Shown here: one piece after another, positions 1 through 5,292 of the stretch
Position numbering within the stretch: position 1 is the stretch's first letter
Layout of the letters: each line of letters opens with the position of its first letter
NCBI GenBank assembly: GCA_026987055.1
Contig: JALSNL010000425.1
Span: forward strand, 1-6,844
Source: Melioribacteraceae bacterium
GTDB taxonomy: Bacteria; Bacteroidota; Ignavibacteria; Ignavibacteriales; Melioribacteraceae
Length of the DNA: 6,844 nucleotides
Direction: 5' to 3'
Translations under genes and position numbers: made by a program
Notes under the pieces: generated by a model
Told to the model about the DNA's origin: nothing
Seen by the model: the letters and a program-made list of their open reading frames with translations, nothing else
Database searches by the model: none

Positions 1-156
1 AACCGGTTTCTTTCTTGCATCAATTGATTTTTTAAGAATAACTACCGAATTGATTTCATTGAAATTCAGTTTAAGTTTTTTTGCCGATTGTTTTTTAATA
101 AACTCATAACTGTCTATAAATTTTGGAGGGATTGTGAGGTCTATTTCTTTTATCAT
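1..156 (-). CDS. FAD-dependent dehydrogenase, COG2509 type, N-terminal part only
   Basis: This is the first 52 codons of a gene that leaves the window at base 1. The protein begins MIKEIDLTIPP and reaches the segment VVILKKSIDARKKPV at about residues 38-52. An N-terminal domain ending in a 'LKRSIDARKKPV'-like segment is characteristic of the uncharacterised FAD-dependent dehydrogenases grouped as COG2509, where it precedes the FAD-binding fold; those proteins are usually over 500 residues. No FAD-binding glycine motif is visible because it would lie outside the window. The ATG at 154-156 is supported by an AGGGGA ribosome binding site at 167-172, ten bases upstream. The gene has its own 194-base leader after the SDR stop, so it may be transcribed separately. 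The family call rests on recognising this short segment. The physiological substrate of the family is not known to me. Confidence 0.62.
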   Translation of the reverse strand, partial: MIKEIDLTIPPKFIDSYEFIKKQSAKKLKLNFNEINSVVILKKSIDARKKPV

Positions 157-166
157 TTTAATTATG

Positions 167-172
167 TCCCCT
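167..172 (-). promoter_or_regulatory. Ribosome binding site of the FAD-dependent dehydrogenase gene
   Basis: The minus strand reads AGGGGA here, ten bases before the ATG at 156. It is one of the two clearest Shine-Dalgarno sequences in the window and it fixes the start of this partial gene. The other genes mostly have only loosely purine-rich leaders. Confidence 0.6.
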
Positions 173-336
173 ATTTATGGAGAAATTTATTAAATTTACG
201 CTTATATGACTGAAACATATTTTTAATTAAACTTGATTTTCATGCAATTATCAATGCGATTGCCAGAAGAGCAGAATTACCATTCACCACAACGAAATCA
301 AAATAGCTTGCATGCTTTCTTTATGACGAAACAGTT

Positions 337-349
337 TTGCGTAACGCAA
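337..349. repeat. Short inverted repeat just after the SDR stop codon
   Basis: The plus strand reads TTGCGTAACGCAA, with perfect five-base arms (TTGCG and CGCAA) around a three-base centre. It begins two bases past the SDR stop on the minus strand. It could form a small hairpin at the 3' end of the operon transcript, but no T-run follows (the minus strand continues AACTGTTTCG), so it is not a typical intrinsic terminator. It could instead be a protein binding site or the edge of a dispersed repeat. Confidence 0.4.
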
Positions 350-350
350 G

Positions 351-1139
351 TTAGTAAGATTTAACAAATCCGCCATCGACAAAAATAGTTTGTCCGGTAA
401 TATACCCGCCGATTTCCGAGGCTAAATAAACAACTGCCGAAGCTATTTCTTTTGGTTTTCCAAGTCTCTTTAACGGTATTTCATTTGCCATTTGCTCAAG
501 CATTTCTTCTTTTGGAACATTTGCTGCTTTGGCTTTTATTTCTGCAAGTTCTTCCAACCTTCCGGTAAGTGTTAAGCCCGGGGCAACATTATTTACAGTT
601 ATGTTATATTCCCCAACTTGATTGGAAAGTGTTTTGGCAAATGCCGTTACTCCACTGCGTAACGAATTTGAAAGCAGTAAATTATCAACAGGTTGTTTAA
701 CGGAAATAGAAGTGATATTTATAATTCTTCCCCATTTATTTTTTTTCATATCGGGCAATGCTAATCTTGTAAAACGTACTGCACTTAATAATACTTGATC
801 TAAAGCATTTTTCCAATCTTCATCGTTTAAATCATCAAAGTAGCCGGGCTTTGGTCCGCCACAATTGTTTACAAGAATATTTATAGCACCGAATTTATTT
901 TTCACGGAATTTACCGTATATTCAATTTCGTCATAATTGTTAATATCGCATTTAATATCAAAAATATCCTTGTTATATTTTTCTTTTAATTCTTTGGATG
1001 TTATTCCCAATTTCTCTTTATTACTTGAGCAAATGGCAACATTGCAATCTTCTTCAAGAAACATTTCAGCAATTGCTCGCCCAATACCTGAACTTGCAGC
1101 AACTACAAGCACGTTTTTATTTTTAAGATTTAACTTCAT
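351..1139 (-). CDS. Short-chain dehydrogenase/reductase (BKR-like) with altered active site
   Basis: A 262-residue protein with the full SDR Rossmann fold. The nucleotide-binding turn is AASSGIG (14-20) in place of the usual TGxxxGIG. The NNxG motif is NNCGG (91-95), the catalytic-serine region GRIINITS puts Ser144 in place, and VNNVAPG (182-188) and ITGQTIFVDGG (247-257) are normal C-terminal landmarks. Aligning on GRIIN and on the later SGVTAFAKTLS helix, the catalytic Tyr falls on Ser157 and the catalytic Lys, four residues later, on Arg161 (segment SNSLRSG). This matches the conserved-domain subgroup of beta-ketoacyl reductase-like SDRs described as lacking a perfect NAD motif and catalytic tetrad. 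Substrate and reaction are therefore uncertain, and calling it FabG would be wrong. It is the last gene of the operon, 20 bases after acetate kinase. The ATG has only a weak leader (AAGAAAAATTGGA). Confidence 0.88.
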   Translation of the reverse strand: MKLNLKNKNVLVVAASSGIGRAIAEMFLEEDCNVAICSSNKEKLGITSKELKEKYNKDIFDIKCDINNYDEIEYTVNSVKNKFGAINILVNNCGGPKPGYFDDLNDEDWKNALDQVLLSAVRFTRLALPDMKKNKWGRIINITSISVKQPVDNLLLSNSLRSGVTAFAKTLSNQVGEYNITVNNVAPGLTLTGRLEELAEIKAKAANVPKEEMLEQMANEIPLKRLGKPKEIASAVVYLASEIGGYITGQTIFVDGGFVKSY

Positions 1140-1159
1140 TCCAATTTTTCTTAATTGTT

Positions 1160-2368
1160 TTAATTACTCTTTAATTCCGATACAATCCGTTCCGTATCCA
1201 TTGCAATTACAAGTTCTTCGTTAGTAGGAATTTTCAATACTTTTACTTTGGAATCTTCCGTTGTAATAATCGATTCCTTTTTTGCATTTTTATTTTTTTC
1301 ATTATCAATTTCAATTCCCAAATATTCCATATCTTTACAAACATCTGCTCTAACTTGAAAAGCATTTTCACCAATGCCTCCGGTAAACACAATTACATCA
1401 ACACCACCCATTGCGGCGGAATAAGCACCTATATATTTTTTAATTCGATAAGTGTAAACATCATAAGCATATTTTGCTTTTCTATCACCTTCTTCAACAG
1501 CTTGTAAAATTTCGCGCATATCACTACTTTCTCCACTTATACCTACTAATCCGCTATGTTTATTTAATAACGTATTTATATCAGGGATTGATAGTTCTTC
1601 TTTTGCCATTATATAAGGAATAATTGAAGGATCCAAATCACCGCTTCTTGTTCCCATTAACAAACCTTCCAATGGAGTAAAGCCCATTGACGTATCAATT
1701 GAAATACCGTCTTTAATAGCAGCCATACTGCCGCCGTTACCAAGATGTGCAGTTATTATTTTCAAACTATCGTAAGGTTTATCTAATAACTCGGCGGCTC
1801 TCTGAGAAACAAACCTATGTGAAGTTCCATGGAAACCATAACGTCTTATTTTGTATCTTTTATAAAGTTTAAAAGGTATTCCGTAAAGATAAGCATGCGG
1901 CGGCATATTAGAATGAAAAGCAGTATCAAAAACACCTACTTGTGGTATCTTGGGTAAATGTTCTTTAGCGGCTTTTATACCTTTAAGATTTGGCGGGTTG
2001 TGTAAAGGTGCCAATTCAATATTATCTTTTAATGCACGCAATACTTCGTCTGTTATTAATACCGAACCGGAAAATGTTTCGCCACCGTGTACTACTCTGT
2101 GACCAACAGCATCAATTTCATTCTTATCTTTTAAAACTCCGTGGTTCGGACTTAACAAAACAGCAATAACATATTCAAGAGCAATTGTATGATCCAATAT
2201 TTCGCCGACAATTCTAATTTGTTCTCCATCTTTAGGTTTGTGTGTTAGAACAGCACTACTCATCCCAATGCGTTCAATAACTCCTTTTGCTTCGGCAACA
2301 TTAGTTTTTGTTTCGATTAATTGATATTTAATTGATGAGCTTCCGCAATTTAATACTAAAATTTTCAA
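1160..2368 (-). CDS. ackA: Acetate kinase
   Basis: A 402-residue cytoplasmic enzyme that interconverts ATP plus acetate with ADP plus acetyl phosphate, usually paired with phosphotransacetylase. It has the usual family length. The first signature is VLNCGSSSIKYQ (5-16) and the second lies around AHLGNGGSMAAI (207-218). Residues matching the well-studied Methanosarcina enzyme are all present at the same numbers: Asn7, Arg91, His123, Asp148 (in FDTAFH), His180, His208, Asn211, Arg241, Gly331 (in FTGGIGEN) and Glu384 (in PTNEE), so full activity is expected. The start codon is TTG at 2366-2368; translation from it gives MKILVLNCG, the normal beginning of the family, and an AAGGA ribosome binding site lies seven bases upstream. 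It sits 18 bases after the 3-hydroxyacyl-CoA dehydrogenase and 20 before the SDR, so the three are probably one transcript. No pta gene is in the window. Butyrate kinase is less likely because the sequence follows acetate kinase throughout. Confidence 0.97.
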   Translation of the reverse strand: MKILVLNCGSSSIKYQLIETKTNVAEAKGVIERIGMSSAVLTHKPKDGEQIRIVGEILDHTIALEYVIAVLLSPNHGVLKDKNEIDAVGHRVVHGGETFSGSVLITDEVLRALKDNIELAPLHNPPNLKGIKAAKEHLPKIPQVGVFDTAFHSNMPPHAYLYGIPFKLYKRYKIRRYGFHGTSHRFVSQRAAELLDKPYDSLKIITAHLGNGGSMAAIKDGISIDTSMGFTPLEGLLMGTRSGDLDPSIIPYIMAKEELSIPDINTLLNKHSGLVGISGESSDMREILQAVEEGDRKAKYAYDVYTYRIKKYIGAYSAAMGGVDVIVFTGGIGENAFQVRADVCKDMEYLGIEIDNEKNKNAKKESIITTEDSKVKVLKIPTNEELVIAMDTERIVSELKSN

Positions 2369-2375
2369 ATGAATT

Positions 2376-2380
2376 TCCTT
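2376..2380 (-). promoter_or_regulatory. Ribosome binding site that fixes the TTG start of ackA
   Basis: The minus strand reads AAGGA here, within AAAAAGGAAATTCAT, seven bases before the TTG at 2368. It lies inside the short gap after the hbd-like gene, whose stop is at 2387-2389. Its position supports the TTG rather than any later start, because translation from the TTG gives the conserved acetate kinase N-terminus. Confidence 0.7.
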
Positions 2381-2386
2381 TTTAAT

Positions 2387-3322
2387 TTATTCTATAATTT
2401 TTCCGTCTTTATCATATTTAAAAAAACCTTGACCTACTTTTTTTCCGAGTTTTCTTTCACGAACTAATTTTCTTAACAGCGGACAAGGTCTGTATCTCGG
2501 TTCTCCAAGTGTTTTCCATAATTGCTCCATCCAAACAAGAACTTCATCCAATCCCATAGAATCGGCAAGTTCCAAAGGTCCCATTTGAAAATTATACCCA
2601 AGCTTCATTGCCGTATCAATATCTTTAGCTGAAGCAATTCCTTCCAGCAATATATGCATTGCCTCATTTAACAAAGGAACTATTGCACGCGTTGTTACAA
2701 ATCCGGGATATTCATAAACCTCAATTGCGGTTTTACCAATATTGGAAGCAAATTTTTTAATTGTTGCAACGGTTTTTTCCGAAGTGTCCATTCCTTTTAT
2801 TACTTCTACCAGCGGAACTTTGGGAACCGGATTAAGAAAATGAACACCAATTATTTTATCCGGTCTTGTTGTAACTTCCGCTATTGTTGTTAAACTTAAT
2901 GTGGATGTGTTTGAAACCAAAATAGTTTCCGGTCGCGCAATTTCATCAAGTCTGTTGAATATTAGTCTTTTTAAATGATAATTTTCCGTAACCGATTCGA
3001 TTATCAAATCACATTCGCTAACTTCGGTTAAGTCCAAATTCCACTGAATTCTACTTAAAATGGATTTCATCTCGCTTTCGGTCATTGCCCAGCGGTCAAT
3101 TTCGTGGTGTAGATTTGCCTTTATACTTTCTTTTGCCATTTCCAGATGTTTTTCATCTTTTTCAATAATAATAACATCTATACCGGCAGCTGCTACGGTT
3201 TGTGCTATTCCTTGTCCCATTACTCCGGCTCCAATAATAGCAACATACTCTATTGTATCCTCTGCTTCGTGGTTGGGCTGTTCGTTTAATAAATCTTCTA
3301 ATTTCAATTTTTTATTTTCCAT
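2387..3322 (-). CDS. 3-hydroxyacyl-CoA dehydrogenase (3-hydroxybutyryl-CoA dehydrogenase type)
   Basis: A 311-residue NAD-dependent dehydrogenase that should interconvert (S)-3-hydroxyacyl-CoA and 3-oxoacyl-CoA in the cytoplasm, in fatty acid oxidation or in butyrate-type and polyhydroxybutyrate-type pathways. The N-terminal NAD domain has GAGVMGQGIA (31-40) with Glu54 at the end of the second strand, which favours NAD over NADP. Aligned to the human enzyme, Ser140, His161 (in GVHFLNP) and Glu173 (in PLVEVIKG) are conserved with the same spacing, giving the His-Glu catalytic pair. The C-terminal dimerisation domain starts at PGFVTTR (206-212) and includes MGPLELAD (247-254) and GKKVGQGFFKY (293-303). 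The usual Asn before that Arg is Thr211 here. About 25 residues precede the first strand, so the protein is somewhat longer than stand-alone relatives of about 280-295; no later start would remove them. It is the first gene of the operon and has a purine-rich leader, AGAAAGAAA. It could be named hbd, paaH or fadB2; the sequence does not decide the acyl chain length. Confidence 0.93.
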   Translation of the reverse strand: MENKKLKLEDLLNEQPNHEAEDTIEYVAIIGAGVMGQGIAQTVAAAGIDVIIIEKDEKHLEMAKESIKANLHHEIDRWAMTESEMKSILSRIQWNLDLTEVSECDLIIESVTENYHLKRLIFNRLDEIARPETILVSNTSTLSLTTIAEVTTRPDKIIGVHFLNPVPKVPLVEVIKGMDTSEKTVATIKKFASNIGKTAIEVYEYPGFVTTRAIVPLLNEAMHILLEGIASAKDIDTAMKLGYNFQMGPLELADSMGLDEVLVWMEQLWKTLGEPRYRPCPLLRKLVRERKLGKKVGQGFFKYDKDGKIIE

Positions 3323-3352
3323 AGTATTTCTTTCTATTTTAAATTTAATAAA

Positions 3353-3394
3353 ACGGATTTTACTTTTTAGCTTTGATTATTAAGCAAAATCCGT
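3353..3394 (-). terminator. Probable intrinsic terminator of the ABC transporter operon
   Basis: On the minus strand, ACGGATTTT (3394-3386) pairs perfectly with AAAATCCGT (3361-3353), and inside them, after one mismatch, three further pairs form (3384-3382 with 3365-3363), leaving a loop of about 15 bases. The strand then continues TTTATTAAATTT. It lies 39 bases after the permease stop and 30 bases before the dehydrogenase start, so it would separate the two operons. The stem is AT-rich and the T-run is short and interrupted, so termination may be partial. The same symmetry could also serve as an operator for the downstream operon. Confidence 0.55.
3357..3387 (-). promoter_or_regulatory. Weak candidate promoter for the dehydrogenase-ackA-SDR operon
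   Basis: On the minus strand TTGCTT (3387-3382) and TAAAAT (3362-3357) resemble -35 and -10 boxes, but the spacer is 19 bases, longer than ideal. Transcription would start near 3350, giving a leader of about 28 bases before the ATG at 3322. The boxes overlap the hairpin that probably ends the preceding operon. If that hairpin terminates, a promoter must lie in or close to it, because only 30 bases remain before the gene. This is a guess from position and weak motif matches. Confidence 0.25.
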
Positions 3395-3433
3395 ACCGTA
3401 AAAATAGTTACTTAATATTTGATAATCGAAATA

Positions 3434-4255
3434 TTAATAATCTTTTTTATCAAAAATGATAATGCTGAGGTAAAGAATAAGAATTATAAAAAGAGTTGAT
3501 ACCAATAAAGGTTGAAATGAAATTACACGTTGACCGAGAGCCAAATCTTTAGCAATAGAACCAAGCTCCGATGTTTGCGGAACTATATAATATAAAAATT
3601 CCAATATATATTTGGTTAATTTACTATCGGTAAACATTGCAACATTTTCTCTTGCACTGAGTAAAGGGGAAAAAATAAAAAAGATTAAATATGAAATCAT
3701 CATTGACAGAACGGAGCTTTGCGTTAAAATTCCAATTAAAATAATTAAAGCATACAAAGTTGCAAAGGCAAATGTTATTGTTAAAATACTACTAAGGAAA
3801 TCTATGTTCCAAATTCCGAATTTCACACCTATTAAAAGCCAAATTGAAATTATTAAATAAGCTATATTCGCCAACACAATTAACACTCCGCCTAAAAATT
3901 TACCGAGTATTATTTGACTGCGTGAAATAGGTTTGGACAATAACAAATCTATATTTCCTTTTTCCAACATATTCGGAATAAAACCGGAAGCGGAAAAAAT
4001 TGCAAGAAATAAACCACCGCCAAATAAAGGAGCAATAACAAACAGTTTAAACATTTTTACAATTTCTTTGGAAATGTTAATCACTTCTTTGTTTTGCATT
4101 CTAATCATACCGGTTAAATCTTCAAACGGAACAAAAGCAAAGATTCCAGTAAACAGTAAAATTACAAACGTGGAAATTGCAAAAAAAGCAATTACAATTT
4201 TTCTGGAAAGTGCTTCTCTTACCGTAAATTGTGCAATTGTTAAAATATTTTTCAT
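3434..4255 (-). CDS. ABC-2 type transporter permease
   Basis: A 273-residue integral membrane protein, the membrane half of the transporter whose ATPase is the gene immediately upstream, 13 bases away. By eye there are six hydrophobic segments, at about residues 20-41, 70-92, 118-144, 152-178, 183-200 and 248-268, the usual number for this class. The second is followed by the cytoplasmic segment NMLEKGNIDLLLSKPISRSQ (95-114); an 'EKG...LLSKPISR' segment between the second and third helices is typical of permeases of the ABC-2 superfamily, which generally export substrates or act in multidrug resistance, lipid or polysaccharide export, or copper (NosY-like) handling. There is no cleavable signal peptide, periplasmic enzyme domain or metal motif, so the substrate is unknown. 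The basic C-terminus FDKKDY fits a cytoplasmic end. The leader before the ATG, AAAAGAGCAGATAAA, holds a weak ribosome binding site. Confidence 0.9.
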   Translation of the reverse strand: MKNILTIAQFTVREALSRKIVIAFFAISTFVILLFTGIFAFVPFEDLTGMIRMQNKEVINISKEIVKMFKLFVIAPLFGGGLFLAIFSASGFIPNMLEKGNIDLLLSKPISRSQIILGKFLGGVLIVLANIAYLIISIWLLIGVKFGIWNIDFLSSILTITFAFATLYALIILIGILTQSSVLSMMISYLIFFIFSPLLSARENVAMFTDSKLTKYILEFLYYIVPQTSELGSIAKDLALGQRVISFQPLLVSTLFIILILYLSIIIFDKKDY

Positions 4256-4268
4256 TTTATCTGCTCTT

Positions 4269-5198
4269 TTAATTCTTTGTTTCGGTTAAACTTTTAATAA
4301 ACATATCTTCCAAAGATTCTTTCTTCTGATTAAAACTTGTTATTGTAACGCCAAGTTTTCTTAGTTCGTCCATAAATTTATTAACTTTATCCGTATTTGC
4401 ATTTTCAAGTGATATTTTCAAGTTGTTAATTTGAAATGTGTATTTCGTTTTCAATTCTTTTACAACTAAATCCGGCAATGTTTCGGAAATGTTTATCTCG
4501 AAAATTTCTTTTGAAGTTGTCAATTCTTCAACCGTTCCGAGCTTAATAAGTTTACCTTCGTTAAGCATTCCAACTTTATCGGATACCAATTCAACTTCGG
4601 AAAGTAAATGACTGTTTATAAAAATTGTTTTCCCTTTGTTTTTCAGTTCGATTAAAATATCTCTAATTTCCTTCCGCCCGATAGGATCAACACCATCGGT
4701 CGGTTCGTCAAGAAAAATAATTTCCGGGTTATGAATCATTGCTTGAGCCAAACCAAGCCTTTGCATCATTCCTTTTGAATATTTTTTAATTTTTGTTTTA
4801 CGCCATTTTCCCATTTTAACAAGTTGCAGATATTCTTCAATTTCTTTTGATTTTTTTGAAATTTCGTAACCGCTTAGTTTTGCGTAATACATTAAAACAT
4901 CTTCTCCGGTTAAATAATTCGGAAATTTATGATTTTCCGGCAAGTAACCTACATTTTTTCGTACCAAATAGTTTTTAACATTTTCGCCAAGTAATTTTGC
5001 CGAACCGGATGTGGCGGAAACAATACCTAATAAAACTTTTACAAGTGTGGTTTTACCTGCTCCGTTCGGACCAAGCAATCCGAAGATTGTTCCTTTTTCT
5101 ATATTGAGCGTAACATTCTCAAGTGCTTTAATTTCACCTTTGTTTAATGCTCTTGTCTTATAAATTTTAGTTAAATTTGTTATTTCAATTGCGTACAT
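4269..5198 (-). CDS. ABC transporter ATP-binding protein
   Basis: A 309-residue ATPase subunit that powers the adjacent permease; two copies are expected to pair at the membrane. Walker A is GPNGAGKT (43-50). The Q-loop position reads VGYLPEN (83-89), with Glu88 where many ABC proteins have Gln, a common variant in the ABC-2 exporter ATPases. The signature is YSKGMMQR (140-147) in place of LSGGQ, also common in that subfamily. Walker B and the D-loop are EIIFLDEPTDGVDP (159-172), and the switch histidine is His197 in INSHLLSE. Residues from about 225 to 309 form an extra C-terminal region like that of the CcmA/NosF-type ATPases. All catalytic residues are present, so it should be active. It is the first gene of the two-gene operon, divergent from recQ. 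The ATG at 5196-5198 has a purine-rich leader, GTGAAAAAGA. Confidence 0.95.
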   Translation of the reverse strand: MYAIEITNLTKIYKTRALNKGEIKALENVTLNIEKGTIFGLLGPNGAGKTTLVKVLLGIVSATSGSAKLLGENVKNYLVRKNVGYLPENHKFPNYLTGEDVLMYYAKLSGYEISKKSKEIEEYLQLVKMGKWRKTKIKKYSKGMMQRLGLAQAMIHNPEIIFLDEPTDGVDPIGRKEIRDILIELKNKGKTIFINSHLLSEVELVSDKVGMLNEGKLIKLGTVEELTTSKEIFEINISETLPDLVVKELKTKYTFQINNLKISLENANTDKVNKFMDELRKLGVTITSFNQKKESLEDMFIKSLTETKN

Positions 5199-5292
5199 TC
5201 TTTTTCACGTTTTATGTTTTTATTATATATTTTTTACTGGTTGTAAAGATAAACTTATTTGCATTGAATCAGAAATTTTAATTTTAAACTAA
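5199..5292. promoter_or_regulatory. Divergent promoter region between the ABC operon and recQ
   Basis: This 94-base region lies between two genes transcribed away from each other, so it must hold both start signals unless transcripts overlap. For the ABC operon, the minus strand has a perfect TATAAT at 5227-5222, about 24 bases before the ATG, but no good -35 box at 17 bases. For recQ, the plus strand has TTTACT, 17 bases, TATTTG as a weak candidate, and no Shine-Dalgarno sequence before the ATG at 5293. No operator-like palindrome stands out. The region is certain by position; the individual boxes are guesses. Confidence 0.45.

Larger units (their letters stand above)
157..350. other. Intergenic region with a composition step at about base 240
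   Basis: This 194-base gap separates the SDR stop from the start of the FAD-dependent dehydrogenase. The part next to the FAD gene (157-240) has 17 G or C in 84 bases, about 20%. The part next to the SDR (241-350) has 43 in 110, about 39%. The low-GC part is the leader of the FAD gene and must hold any promoter it has; a weak candidate on the minus strand is TTGATA, 17 bases, TTTAAT. The higher-GC part carries a short inverted repeat at 337-349 and overlapping small open frames on both strands, none with convincing gene features. No tRNA, transposase fragment or T-tailed terminator is visible. Confidence 0.5.

Noticed and set aside
337..349. Inverted repeat after the SDR as an intrinsic terminator or an integron attC end.
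   Set aside because: No T-run follows on the minus strand, and the flanking bases do not match the paired core sites expected of attC.
242..364. A 40-codon ATG frame on the plus strand (starting MQLSMRLPEE) running into the end of the SDR gene.
   Set aside because: It has no ribosome binding site, no recognisable motif, and overlaps the SDR stop on the opposite strand. It is better seen as part of the possible repeat.
937..1224. A 95-codon open frame on the plus strand.
   Set aside because: It lies opposite the N-terminus of the SDR and the C-terminus of ackA, both with strong family motifs; the protein is low in complexity and has no motif.
1160..2368. Butyrate kinase as an alternative for the acetate kinase gene, given the neighbouring hydroxyacyl-CoA dehydrogenase.
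   Set aside because: All acetate kinase catalytic residues are at the same numbers as in the characterised enzyme and the length is 402, while butyrate kinases are shorter and more divergent.
3060..3383. A 107-codon open frame on the plus strand.
   Set aside because: It lies opposite the NAD-binding part of the 3-hydroxyacyl-CoA dehydrogenase and the hairpin region; no family features.
3612..4289. Two open frames on the plus strand (82 and 118 codons).
   Set aside because: Both lie opposite the ABC permease, whose membrane segments explain the base composition; complements of hydrophobic codons give spurious frames.
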